The notes under the pieces: generated by a model
The model's database searches: none
Told to the model about the DNA's origin: nothing
The model's input: only the letters and a program-made list of their open reading frames with translations
Program-made: the position numbers and the translations under genes
DNA from: Marinibium conchae
GTDB taxonomy: Bacteria; Pseudomonadota; Gammaproteobacteria; Enterobacterales; Alteromonadaceae
Direction of reading: 5' to 3'
Length of the DNA: 64,000 bases
Assembly: GCF_015595035.1 (NCBI RefSeq)
Contig: NZ_JADNRN010000001.1
Coordinates: 682,001 to 746,000, forward strand
Part shown: positions 1-8,262 of the stretch, piece by piece
Layout: each line of letters opens with the position of its first letter
Position numbering within the stretch: position 1 is the stretch's first letter

Positions 1-41
1 AGTTTACAAACTGCATTTGATTGCCTCTCTCCAGCGCTGTA

Positions 42-701
42 CTAATACTCTTCGATTGAAAGTGCTTCATATCCGTCAAAGTCCTCTTGCATTGCATTTG
101 TGAGCTGATGAACTTGCGACTTTCCAGAATAGGTCAATTTTATTCGTTGCTCATCCTCACGCATGCGAGGATGCCATATACTAAGGTGGGATATATCTTT
201 ATCGGACAAGCTATTTTGATTAAAAAATGCTTTTCCATCTTTATTGGTTTTTGCAAACAATGCGCTGTCGGCAATATAGATGTAACCGAGCATCCAGTCG
301 TGAATATTACAACCTAAATCAACCACGCCACTTTTTTCAAAGACGATAGGTGGGGCTTGCCTTCCTTTATATAAACCTTGCTCGAATACTTTTGTTTCAG
401 AAAAGGAATATACATGGTGTTTGATATTATCTGAATTTGGAAAACTCACCGATGTGCCCTTCTCGATTGCGAGGATATGCGGATAAAACTGCTCATCAAC
501 TTGGTCCATCACGGCAAGCTTATTCGTGTTCGCAGTGCTCGTTGACGAGCCATTATCTCGATAATGAATCTCTACTATCGCATTTGCTACTGGCTTACTC
601 TCACTGTCAAGCAAGGTTAGGCTGTATTCTGAGGCGCTAGCGCTGTGAGAGCTAAACACCATAACTAAGATAAAAAACAATGGAGCAGAAAAGCTGAGCA
701 T
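42..701 (-). CDS. Secreted cupredoxin-like (methylamine-utilization-type) protein
   Basis: The 219-residue protein starts with a hydrophobic signal peptide (about residues 1-23, ending SASA/SE), so export is expected. After a carboxypeptidase-like beta region (about 25-60), a plastocyanin-like fold is suggested by a His in NIKHH and a later C-N-I-H-D-W-M cluster. This is the usual Cys-His-Met part of a type 1 copper site. An AGGA sequence six bases before the ATG supports the start. It lies 183 bases downstream of another minus-strand gene and points away from the flagellins. A periplasmic electron-carrier or copper role is an inference from the ligand pattern; no specific partner can be named. 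Confidence 0.7.
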   Translation of the reverse strand: MLSFSAPLFFILVMVFSSHSASASEYSLTLLDSESKPVANAIVEIHYRDNGSSTSTANTNKLAVMDQVDEQFYPHILAIEKGTSVSFPNSDNIKHHVYSFSETKVFEQGLYKGRQAPPIVFEKSGVVDLGCNIHDWMLGYIYIADSALFAKTNKDGKAFFNQNSLSDKDISHLSIWHPRMREDEQRIKLTYSGKSQVHQLTNAMQEDFDGYEALSIEEY

Positions 702-884
702 GGATGATCCTGAATTGTGTTGGCGCTGTTGAGCGCTGAAATATGTACCTAAACGATGGTCACAGTTTTGCGTTTAGCCTGTTAATGGCTATTTACCCAG
801 TTCATCTTCTAAAAACCATTGTAATTCGCCGCAAAAAAACACCTTCGATAATAGAGTAGCGGCAAGAGCGACAAAAGTATGAAT

Positions 885-1955
885 TTAGAATGCTAGGGAT
901 AACTTGCACAGATAAACATCAGTGTCATCATTGGCACTTGCGCCGTCACTTGCACCGTCACTTGAATAGTAACTGAGCCACAGTGTGTTGCCTTCTAGGC
1001 TTGCTCCAGGATAGCCATTGTCGCCAGTACTGGGCAGCGCACATAGCAATCTTTGCTCTAGGCTTTTTAGTGAGACCGAAAAAATACCTGTTTTCAAGTC
1101 GCCATCTTTATAACTAATGTCGGAAAGCGGTATTTCAGAGACAATCACGCGGCTAGCTTCTGCCTCCATTTTCCAGAACGGTGACGATATAGCGTTTTCG
1201 TGATTATCTGATGAATGCTCATATCTAGCAGCAATCAATAGGTAGTCTTTATACTTTCCAATGATTACAGGGCTGGCCATGTAAACCTTGAGTTCATGCC
1301 ATACCCAATCGGTGAAAGGCGCAGTACTTATTCCAAGTAGTGTGGTGAAGCTGTCTGCATCTCTGCGCACAATCGCATGAGCTTGCTTAGTTGTGAAAAA
1401 GAGATCGCTCTCATTTGGATAACCAAAACCGTGCTTTTGCTTGCTCAAAATAGCCTTGGGTTTTGCCCGCAGAGCTGATAAGGACTTGCCTTTATAAAGA
1501 AGCAAATGTTCTTTGCTGCGTTCATAGGCAATACTATAAAGACGGTTGTTGTGTAGAGTAAAACGCCAGCACCATTGAAACTCTGCTCCGAAATACCCTC
1601 GGTGCTCCCAAGTAATACCTCCTTGGTACTCAAAAAAGGTATTGCGACTTTGTAGCGTCGTATTTTTCTTTTCTCGTGAATAGGCGGTCAAATATAGGTG
1701 ATTGTTCATCTGAAGCAAACGCGGATCACGTAAGTCTGAATGAGGGAGGCTTATATAGCAGCGACTGAGCTCTTCGCCTTTTGTATTCAAACTGATAACA
1801 ACCACTTTACTTGTTGATGAGTGGTGGTCAACAGCTGTGCGGAAACACAACCATAGTGTGTTTTTTATACGAATAAGATCCGTGAAGGCATTATGCGGCA
1901 ATGCAGGAGAAATTTTTTTAATACTCAGTATATTTATATTAATTGGCTTATCCAT
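885..1955 (-). CDS. Sialidase-superfamily-like beta-propeller protein
   Basis: The 356-residue protein has propeller-type blocks typical of BNR/exo-sialidase-like proteins: LWLCFRTAVDHHSS near the N-terminus, then LRDPRLLQ, then YPNESDLFF with VRRDAD, then TDWVWHEL, then a closing block with GYPG and LWLSYYSSDG. These resemble the strand order of bacterial proteins annotated as exo-alpha-sialidase-like. No FRIP motif or canonical Asp-boxes are obvious, so enzymatic activity is unproven. The open frame extends upstream to 2030, but the start at 1955 is preferred because the upstream 25 residues look like non-coding translation. No signal peptide is visible. It is divergent from flagellin 1, about 240 bases away. 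Confidence 0.6.
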   Translation of the reverse strand: MDKPININILSIKKISPALPHNAFTDLIRIKNTLWLCFRTAVDHHSSTSKVVVISLNTKGEELSRCYISLPHSDLRDPRLLQMNNHLYLTAYSREKKNTTLQSRNTFFEYQGGITWEHRGYFGAEFQWCWRFTLHNNRLYSIAYERSKEHLLLYKGKSLSALRAKPKAILSKQKHGFGYPNESDLFFTTKQAHAIVRRDADSFTTLLGISTAPFTDWVWHELKVYMASPVIIGKYKDYLLIAARYEHSSDNHENAISSPFWKMEAEASRVIVSEIPLSDISYKDGDLKTGIFSVSLKSLEQRLLCALPSTGDNGYPGASLEGNTLWLSYYSSDGASDGASANDDTDVYLCKLSLAF

Positions 1956-2038
1956 TGTTTTTAATAACCTTTTCATCTTGCCTGAACAAGAGGGCGGCAA
2001 TTTTTTGCCGCTTATAGTGAAAAAAAGCAATATTTAGT

Positions 2039-2065
2039 TAAAGGGAATTGATGACATGTCGATAA
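2039..2065 (+). promoter_or_regulatory. Sigma-28 (FliA) type promoter for flagellin 1
   Basis: TAAAGGGA (2039-2046), an 11-base spacer and GTCGATAA (2058-2065) match the FliA consensus TAAAGTTT-N11-GCCGATAA with exact spacing. It lies about 130 bases before the flagellin ATG and implies a long leader. Confidence 0.8.
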
Positions 2066-2137
2066 ACATTTACGAGAGAGCCAGTACATTAACTTATCAC
2101 TAGTATAGTTATTGTTCTACAAGTTGTTATTAATCCA

Positions 2138-2183
2138 CCGGAGTCACGTCCGGCGACCAGCAAGTGCTGGACTGAGAGTGTAG
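2138..2183 (+). promoter_or_regulatory. Structured leader of flagellin 1
   Basis: Two hairpins follow one another before the ribosome site. CCGGA (2138-2142) pairs with TCCGG (2149-2153). CCAGCA (2157-2162) pairs with TGCTGG (2165-2170). The second stem runs into GGACTGAGAGTGTAG (2169-2183), a 15-base block that recurs exactly at 5749-5763. The block GTAGGAG then serves as the ribosome-binding region. Confidence 0.5.
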
Positions 2184-2192
2184 GAGAGACTT

Positions 2193-3032
2193 ATGTCCTT
2201 GTTCGTAAATACAAACCAATCGGCTTTGAATGCTCAACGCCAATTATTCAATTCATCAAACAGTTTGAACACCTCGTTCGAACGTTTATCTTCGGGTTTC
2301 CGTATTAACCGTGCTTCAGATGATGCTGCAGGTTTGCAAATATCGGACCGTATGACCACCCAAGTCAATGGCTTAAATCAGGCGGTTCGTAACGCCAACG
2401 ATGCTATTTCATTAACGCAAACGGCTGAAGGCGCGCTGGCAGAGACAACAAATTCATTACAAAGAATTCGTCAGCTTGCAGTCCAATCACAGAATGGTAT
2501 CAACTCTTCTGCTGACCGTTTAGCACTTCAAAAAGAAGTTTCGGCGCTTAAGACTGAAATTTCTCGAATCGCGACTGATACTCAGTTTAACAAGGTGGAT
2601 TTATTAACTAATAACTTCTCTGCGGCGTTTCTAGTAGGTGCAAACTCTGGTCAAACTATTTCAGTTAACCTTTCTGGTCCAAATTTACAGGGCATCAATG
2701 GTTTTTCTGCGACGGGTTTGAACATCGGTGATCTTTCGGTTGCAACTTTCGGTGGTGCTTCCGCTGCACTAGTTGCTATTGATAATGCTATATCTTCGGT
2801 AGGTGGCGTGAGAGCAGATTTAGGTGCGTTAACAAATCGCTTCCAGTCTACAATCCGAAATCTAACGAACATTTCTGAGAACGTTTCAGGTGCCAGAGCG
2901 CAAATTCGGGATACTGACTTTGCTTCTGAAACAGCTGAACTAACACGTAACCAGATTATTCAGCAGGCAAGCACAACCATACTATCACAGGCTAATCAGC
3001 GTCCTCAGGCCGCTCTTCAGCTTCTTGGTTAA
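2193..3032 (+). CDS. Flagellin 1
   Basis: Filament subunit of 279 residues. It has the conserved N-terminal D0/D1 region (MSLFVNTNQSALNAQ, then [19 protein letters not shown]) and the C-terminal D1/D0 region (RDTDFASETAELTRNQI, then QANQRPQAALQLLG). The length leaves a short variable centre with no separate outer D2/D3 domains. A GGAGAG site sits just before the ATG. It is first of three tandem flagellins and has its own sigma-28 element. Ser/Thr residues of the centre are candidate O-glycosylation sites given the pseudaminic-acid genes nearby, but no site can be assigned from sequence. Confidence 0.97.
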   Translation: MSLFVNTNQSALNAQRQLFNSSNSLNTSFERLSSGFRINRASDDAAGLQISDRMTTQVNGLNQAVRNANDAISLTQTAEGALAETTNSLQRIRQLAVQSQNGINSSADRLALQKEVSALKTEISRIATDTQFNKVDLLTNNFSAAFLVGANSGQTISVNLSGPNLQGINGFSATGLNIGDLSVATFGGASAALVAIDNAISSVGGVRADLGALTNRFQSTIRNLTNISENVSGARAQIRDTDFASETAELTRNQIIQQASTTILSQANQRPQAALQLLG

Positions 3033-3478
3033 GCCTAACTGACCCTACTGTTTGGGGAATGAAGCCAGGAGGTAGTATCTAGCGTCACAATCCAAACAGC
3101 AGAGAGTCCGCTCACTCTCGACACATCCAGAGCGAAAGGTCAGGCATTGCCTGGCCGCTTACTAACTTAGTTAAAACAATAGCTTAGTGGGTATAGTCAC
3201 ACTTACCAAAATATAATTTTAATAAATTTAGCATTAAGCCTAAAGGTTTTCGCGTATCTGCACGATAAGTATTTCAAGCACGGAGATAAAAATAATAAAT
3301 ACTCCGAGTCAGCAAGTTGAGTTGAGCACCACAGAGTGATAACCAACACAAATCGATAAGCTCAAATTAGTTACACAGAAGAGCACAACATAATAAAAAG
3401 TCGAAGCTGATAAATACGCATGCAATGAGCTGCTTCAAAGAAAGCTGCCAAGCATAGAAAATCGTTAGGAGAAAAATC
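3033..3478 (+). other. Gene-free spacer between flagellins 1 and 2
   Basis: No credible coding sequence is present. Right after the stop an outer stem CTGTTTGG (3048-3055) pairs with CCAAACAG (3092-3099) and encloses CCAGGAGGTAGT, a block repeated after flagellin 2. A second hairpin GAGAGT/ACTCTC lies at 3102-3119. There is no U-tract, so this is not a classical terminator. Further on is a sigma-28 type element (3241-3268), and then about 200 bases of A+T-rich leader to flagellin 2. Confidence 0.6.
3241..3268 (+). promoter_or_regulatory. Probable sigma-28 type promoter for flagellin 2
   Basis: TAAAGGTT (3241-3248) and CACGATAA (3261-3268) resemble the FliA -35 and -10 elements, but the spacer is 12 bases rather than 11. 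The predicted leader is about 200 bases. Confidence 0.5.
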
Positions 3479-4306
3479 GTGAGTTTATTCGTTAATACGA
3501 ATGTGTCTTCGTTAGAAGCGCAGCGTCAGATTTTTACAGCGTCCACTCGGTTAGATACCGCATTTGAACGCCTGTCTTCTGGCTTTAGAATCAACAGTTC
3601 AAAAGATGATGCAGCCGGTTTGCAAATTAGCGACCGAATTGCAACGCAAGTGAATGGTCTGAATCAAGCTGTACGCAACGCTAACGACGGAATTTCCCTT
3701 GCTCAAACCGCTGAAGGTGCGATGCAGGAAATCACCAATGCATTACAACGTATTCGAGTGCTGGCGATCCAATCACAAAACGGGATTAACTCCTCAAACG
3801 ATCGTTTGTCATTACAAAAAGAAGTATCGGCTTTGAAATCGGAAATCGATAGAGTTTCAACGACTACGCAATTTGCAGGTGTTGATATCTTAAACGGCAA
3901 TTTTTCGTCGATATTTTTAATAGGTGCCAATTCTGGGCAATATATTGCCATAAATTTGTCACGAACAGGTGGCTTTGGTACTTCGGGTTTATTTGGTAAT
4001 AACCTTGTGTCGGTACAAAGCGCAGAGGCTGCTTCTGCCGCAATATCCTTTATGGATGCAGCAATATCGATAATAGATGCGAAAAGAGCCGATTTAGGTG
4101 CGATACAAAACCGCTTTCAATCAAGTGTGCGCAATTTAGCGAATGTGGTTGAGAACGCTTCGCAAGCTAGATCTCGGGTTCGTGATACTGATTATGCTAT
4201 CGAAACCGCAGAGTTAGCACGTTGGCAGATTACCCAACAAGCCAGTGTAACTGTGCTGGGGCAGGCAAATCAACGACCGCAGCAGGCTTTGCAGCTGCTG
4301 CAATAA
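3479..4306 (+). CDS. Flagellin 2 (divergent copy, GTG start)
   Basis: Flagellin of 275 residues starting with GTG at 3479 behind TTAGGAGA. The terminal regions are conserved, but it differs from its neighbours at positions otherwise constant here: [20 protein letters not shown] at the N-terminus and [15 protein letters not shown] in place of ELTRNQIIQQAS near the C-terminus, ending in ...LQLLQ. The 16 bases before its start region (GAAAATCGTTAGGAGA) are identical to those of flagellin 3, pointing to a tandem duplication followed by divergence. The GTG start and sequence drift suggest a minor or position-specific filament subunit. That is inference. Confidence 0.95.
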   Translation: MSLFVNTNVSSLEAQRQIFTASTRLDTAFERLSSGFRINSSKDDAAGLQISDRIATQVNGLNQAVRNANDGISLAQTAEGAMQEITNALQRIRVLAIQSQNGINSSNDRLSLQKEVSALKSEIDRVSTTTQFAGVDILNGNFSSIFLIGANSGQYIAINLSRTGGFGTSGLFGNNLVSVQSAEAASAAISFMDAAISIIDAKRADLGAIQNRFQSSVRNLANVVENASQARSRVRDTDYAIETAELARWQITQQASVTVLGQANQRPQQALQLLQ

Positions 4307-4750
4307 GTAAAAACTAGAAAAGCGTCGCGAATAGTCGTGAGGGATGAGTGTGTCTAAATTAGCACTTCGACTGACCATTATCGGTGATGTTAACAAAAGA
4401 GAATTAACGATGACATTCCCCAAAGAGGGAACTGCTGACTGACAGGAACAATGCCAGGAGGTAGTGAGAGGTATAAAGGTCTGGACCATTATACCTGTCT
4501 GTCAGCAAGAGCTTTCGCTCTGTTACAGCAATTGCGTCATCAAACGAGTGACTGTTTGATGAAATGAGCCTGTCCATGACTCATATAAGCATAAGCACTT
4601 TGTGTGCCAACTAGAAAGACCGAAGTTGTAAAACTTCACAGATAGGCCGCCAATCGGCGTTTGAAAAGAGAAAATAACCGAGCGCGATAAATAAAGTAAA
4701 AGGGCGCTACATTTCATTATTTAATATTTGAAAATCGTTAGGAGATTATC
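4307..4750 (+). other. Gene-free spacer between flagellins 2 and 3
   Basis: No credible gene is present. The region carries a strong structure: CTGACTGACAGG (4435-4446) against CCTGTCTGTCAG (4494-4505), 12 bp with one mismatch. Inside is a competing or nested hairpin GGTATAA-A-GGTC-TG-GACC-A-TTATACC (4470-4495), and an AGAGC-TTTC-GCTCT hairpin follows (4508-4521). CCAGGAGGTAGT (shared with the previous spacer) lies inside the outer stem. A weak sigma-28 like element (about 4663-4690) precedes flagellin 3. Confidence 0.6.
4663..4690 (+). promoter_or_regulatory. Weak sigma-28 like element before flagellin 3
   Basis: CGCGATAA (4683-4690) resembles the FliA -10 element. The best upstream partner is GAAAAGAG (4663-4670) with a 12-base spacer, a poor match. 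Flagellin 3 may also be read from upstream. Confidence 0.3.
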
Positions 4751-5581
4751 ATGAGTTTATTCGTCAATACTAATGTGTCCGCTATTAATGCACAAAGGCA
4801 ATTAATCAACACATCATCCAATCTAAATACCGCTTTTGAGAGATTGTCATCTGGCTTTCGTATCAATAGCGCAAAAGACGACGCCGCGGGTTTGCAGATA
4901 GCAGACCGAATGACGTCGCAGATCCAAGGTTTAGACCAGGCCGTTCGAAATGCCAATGATGGTATTTCCTTAGCGCAGACGGTTGAAGGTGCATTACAAG
5001 AGACTACTAATGCCCTGCAAAGAATTCGCGTGCTGGCCATTCAGTCACAAAATGGTATCAATGATGACTCCGACCGATTGGCTCTGCAAAAAGAGGTATC
5101 AGCACTGAAAATTGAAATGAGCCGTATTACCACAACTACTCAGTTTGCTGGAGTAAATGTATTATCCGGAAGTTTTTCATCGGCTTTTTTGGTAGGTGCG
5201 AATGCTGGGCAAACAATTAACGTCAATATCTCTCGCCCTAATGGTTTTGGTACCTTAGGTCTATTTGGTAGCTCGACTTTAACGGTGGCGACTCCGGGGG
5301 ATGCTTCTGCGGCGCTCGCTCAAATTGATAGGGCTATTGAAATAGTGGACGATAAACGCGCTGATTTAGGTGCTATACAAAACCGTTTCCAGTCAACGAT
5401 AAGGAACTTGGCCAACATTTCGGAAAATGTGTCGGCAGCGCGTTCAAGAATTCGAGATACTGACTTCGCCTCTGAAACTGCTGAGCTTACTCGCTCGCAA
5501 ATTATACAACAGGCAAGTACAACCATATTGGGTCAGGCAAACCAACGACCTCAGGCTGCATTGAGTCTGCTGCAGGGATAA
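4751..5581 (+). CDS. Flagellin 3
   Basis: Flagellin of 276 residues with all conserved D0/D1 blocks ([52 protein letters not shown], ending ALSLLQG). The ATG follows TTAGGAGATTATC. The leader closely matches that of flagellin 2, and the central NGFGTLGLFG segment resembles FGTSGLFG of flagellin 2, so these two are the closest pair. It is last of the uninterrupted tandem flagellins. A minus-strand peptidase gene follows. Confidence 0.97.
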   Translation: MSLFVNTNVSAINAQRQLINTSSNLNTAFERLSSGFRINSAKDDAAGLQIADRMTSQIQGLDQAVRNANDGISLAQTVEGALQETTNALQRIRVLAIQSQNGINDDSDRLALQKEVSALKIEMSRITTTTQFAGVNVLSGSFSSAFLVGANAGQTINVNISRPNGFGTLGLFGSSTLTVATPGDASAALAQIDRAIEIVDDKRADLGAIQNRFQSTIRNLANISENVSAARSRIRDTDFASETAELTRSQIIQQASTTILGQANQRPQAALSLLQG

Positions 5582-5637
5582 ATAAAGGCTTAAGCTTGCG
5601 GCTGTAAAAGCCAGTCAATAAAAAAGCAAAAATTGGA

Positions 5638-5698
5638 AAGCGTTGAGAGGCTCTCTATTGCCAAGGATGGCGGCCGTAAGGCAACTCTCCTATCGCTT
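5638..5698 (+). other. Predicted three-way RNA structure after flagellin 3
   Basis: AAGCG (5638-5642) pairs with CGCTT (5694-5698), and GAGAG (5645-5649) with CTCTC (5685-5689). Inside are two small hairpins: GCC-AAGGAT-GGC (5660-5671) and GCC-GTAA-GGC (5673-5682). The AAGGAT hexaloop on a short stem looks like a CsrA/RsmA target. Pairing was done by eye. Confidence 0.4.
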
Positions 5699-5851
5699 TT
5701 ATAAACCATATAGTTAAGGCTATATGCGAATTAAAATGTCGACGTACAGGACTGAGAGTGTAGAAGTTTTTGGTTGAGAGGCCAGTAACTTGTTCCACAA
5801 TCCTGCAAGCCGACGAAACTGCTTTGCTCCAACTCCTAACGTGAGCAAGTT

Positions 5852-5882
5852 GGTCGGGCCGCCCTTAGGCTCGACCTTTTTT
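5852..5882 (+). terminator. Rho-independent terminator
   Basis: GGTCGGGCC (5852-5860) pairs with GGCTCGACC (5868-5876), nine pairs with one G-U, around a seven-base loop, and is followed by six T (5877-5882). It ends plus-strand transcription of the flagellin 1-3 array or of a separate short RNA. Confidence 0.8.
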
Positions 5883-6087
5883 CCTTCTCAGTCTGGAGCG
5901 ATCACCAAGAAGGAATTATTGTCGATAGTAAAGATTACGATTTCTTGCATCTACGATTTCAAGATTTCTTTATCTTTCTATACTAATTCGTAAGCATTCA
6001 TCGTGCCAATATTCTAAAAAGCAACATTCATACATCAAAGATAAATACGCCCAGTTGCTTTTGCCGACTAGCGTTATATAGATCGAA

Positions 6088-8160
6088 TTAGTGAATATGC
6101 TTATTAATAAATTCATTCGCATTTTTCAAAAATATTCTTCTAGTCTTTCCGGTTGAGAACCAATGGTCACCGCCCTCTATTTCGATATATTGACTGCTAT
6201 CGAGTCCAAGTTCTTGTAAACGTTTAAACATTTTGGCCGATTGAAATGATGGCACAACAGTATCGTCGCTGCCGTGCATCATTAATATTGGTGAGCTTTC
6301 TTTGTTTGCCATGAATAATGGAGAGTGGGCTCTAAGTTCATCCTCGTCGAAACGAGCACCAATACTCTTAATCCAATAATCAACTAATCCTTTCTGTTCT
6401 TGTACATGGTAAAACATGTTGCCAAGTTCACTTACGCCAGCAAATGAAACTGCACACTTGTATAGGGAAGGGTTTCCAGTAGCACCATATAATGCTGCGT
6501 AGCCTCCATAACTTGAGCCAACAATGCAAATTTTTGAATCGTCAACAATGGCCTGTTCAATCAGCGCGGCAACACCTTCATCAACATCACTTTGCATTTT
6601 TTTGCCCCATTGCCCGTGACCTGAGGACTCAAATTTGTAGCCAAAGCCTTCTGAACCTCTAAAGTTTGCTTGGAATACAGCGAAGCCTTGGGCGGCAAAA
6701 AATTGGCGCTGCCAATCAAAGCGCATATCATCGCGTGATGCTGGACCACCATGCACTAGCACAATAAGTGGCGGTTTAGCTTTAGTTTCAGTTGCTTGAG
6801 TGGACGAAGCTGGCAGTGTTAAGTAGCCAGATAATTCAAGGCCGTCACTAGCGGTGTAAGTAAATCGTTTTACAGCGTTTGTGGTTTTGTTTTCAGCAAG
6901 CGCAAAACCCTGCCCGAGAAAACCTAAACTACCAGTCTCAGTGTCGTATAAAAAATAGTGCTCAGGGTATTCAAAGCTTGATACGAATACGGCAAACTTT
7001 GTCCGCGCTTTGTTGAAAGAATTAATGCTCACCTGTGCACCCGGAAAAGTTGCACTAAGATCCGCTTGGGCTTGAGCAAGCTTTTTATCAAGGTAAGTGT
7101 ATTCATTCACATCTTTGATAATTGAAAAGCCAAGTAGCTCACTGGTTAAATAGTCTGTTACGACATAGTTTAGGTCGTATTTCGTGTTTTTAGATAAGTT
7201 AGTTTCATTTTCTACGTAGCCCTTATTTATATCAGCTTGATAAAGCGTATAAAGGTCTCCGTCATTTCTCGCAGTAAAATATATGCGCTTGGCGTCTTCA
7301 GTCAAGCCAATTACGTGGTGTGTGAAATCGCTGTCTTTGCCTTCTGCGTCGACTGTTTTAAGTGCCTTGAAATCATCATCCCTAGGGCCTTTAAACATAT
7401 TTAAAGTAGCATTGTTGCTTGTGCTGTCTTGTCTAAAAAGTTGGATATTGCCACTTTGGTCACTTATCCAATCACTCGCATTAAAACCAGTGAACACTTT
7501 TTCTCGTTTACCATTATCAATGTTGATCTTAAAGACGGCGTTAACAATTTTCGCCTCTTTTTTGGCGGTTCTGTGTTGTTCGTAAGAGGCTATTTTTGCT
7601 TTTTGGCGATAATAATACGACATCAATATATGATCTTCGTCAGCAGCAAGCTTATTGACTAACTGCGGCCCGGAGATATTATTGGTAAATTCGGAGCTGC
7701 TAAATGGCCAATACACCTCGCCATTTTCGGTATTCATAATACCAGCCCTTTGCATGGTAAAAGTTTCAAAATCACCGCGAGAGTAATGAGTGGTAGTTGC
7801 GGTGAAAAGAAGACGGTCGTTCGACAGCCATTCAAACTTTCGCATTTGCGCATCTCCAATTTTCAGCGTTCGTGGCTTGCTTTTTGGATTTACCAAGCTT
7901 TGCACAACAATAATGTACTCTTCACTGACATCTCTTAAATAGGCAATGTGTTTCCCATCGGGTGATAGCTGAATATCTTTTGCTAGTGGTAATTTTGCGA
8001 ATGTTTTTAAACTAAGGTGAGTGTTGCTCTGGTAAGCAGTAATGTCGCTAAGATGTAAACTGGCACTTGCAGCCGCAAAGACTGGCGTGGTGCTCGATTG
8101 ACTATTAAAAGATAACAGCAAAAAAGCTGAGCTAATAATGAGAGAAAGCATTTTTATCAT
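6088..8160 (-). CDS. Secreted S9-family prolyl-oligopeptidase-type peptidase
   Basis: A 690-residue protein with a signal peptide (MIKMLSLIISSAFLLL..., cleavage near residue 22), an N-terminal beta-propeller region (about 50-430) and a C-terminal alpha/beta-hydrolase domain. The nucleophile motif is GSSYGGY. The acid is probably the Asp in HGSDDTVVP and the histidine is in GGDHWF, the order of S9 (dipeptidyl-peptidase or acylaminoacyl-peptidase type) enzymes. The frame is open to 8202, but AGGA eight bases before the ATG at 8160 and the signal peptide favour the shorter form. It lies on the strand opposite the flagellins and splits the array. A peptide-degradation role in the periplasm is expected, with no evident link to motility. 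Confidence 0.9.
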   Translation of the reverse strand: MIKMLSLIISSAFLLLSFNSQSSTTPVFAAASASLHLSDITAYQSNTHLSLKTFAKLPLAKDIQLSPDGKHIAYLRDVSEEYIIVVQSLVNPKSKPRTLKIGDAQMRKFEWLSNDRLLFTATTTHYSRGDFETFTMQRAGIMNTENGEVYWPFSSSEFTNNISGPQLVNKLAADEDHILMSYYYRQKAKIASYEQHRTAKKEAKIVNAVFKINIDNGKREKVFTGFNASDWISDQSGNIQLFRQDSTSNNATLNMFKGPRDDDFKALKTVDAEGKDSDFTHHVIGLTEDAKRIYFTARNDGDLYTLYQADINKGYVENETNLSKNTKYDLNYVVTDYLTSELLGFSIIKDVNEYTYLDKKLAQAQADLSATFPGAQVSINSFNKARTKFAVFVSSFEYPEHYFLYDTETGSLGFLGQGFALAENKTTNAVKRFTYTASDGLELSGYLTLPASSTQATETKAKPPLIVLVHGGPASRDDMRFDWQRQFFAAQGFAVFQANFRGSEGFGYKFESSGHGQWGKKMQSDVDEGVAALIEQAIVDDSKICIVGSSYGGYAALYGATGNPSLYKCAVSFAGVSELGNMFYHVQEQKGLVDYWIKSIGARFDEDELRAHSPLFMANKESSPILMMHGSDDTVVPSFQSAKMFKRLQELGLDSSQYIEIEGGDHWFSTGKTRRIFLKNANEFINKHIH

Positions 8161-8262
8161 TGCTAACGTCCTTGTTTCTAGTGTTAATTGTAATTTCATC
8201 AAAGTTGCAAAGAGTAAAAGATAATGCGCTAAGTTGCCAGCAGGCAGGCGCTTTGAGTGTTA

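Larger units (their letters stand above)
5582..6087 (+). other. Gene-free region after flagellin 3 with structured RNA elements
   Basis: No supported coding sequence; a 67-codon frame at 5790-5993 has no recognisable features. A possible three-way junction (5638-5698) is followed by an exact second copy of the 15-base flagellin 1 leader block (5749-5763) without a flagellin behind it. A strong terminator follows at 5852-5882. The rest, to the end of the minus-strand peptidase gene, is A+T-rich with nothing recognised. Confidence 0.6.

Noticed and set aside
1994-2011. Terminator-like hairpin GCGGCAA/TTGCCGC
   Set aside because: Its T-run lies in the loop and it sits at the 5' side of the minus-strand gene, so it is not a terminator on either strand.
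5738-5745. FliA-type -10 before the orphan leader block
   Set aside because: GTCGACGT lacks the GATAA core and no -35 partner has the right spacing.
5790-5993. 67-codon open frame after flagellin 3
   Set aside because: It has no ribosome site or recognisable domain, it runs through the terminator at 5852-5882, and it lies in an untranslated-looking region.
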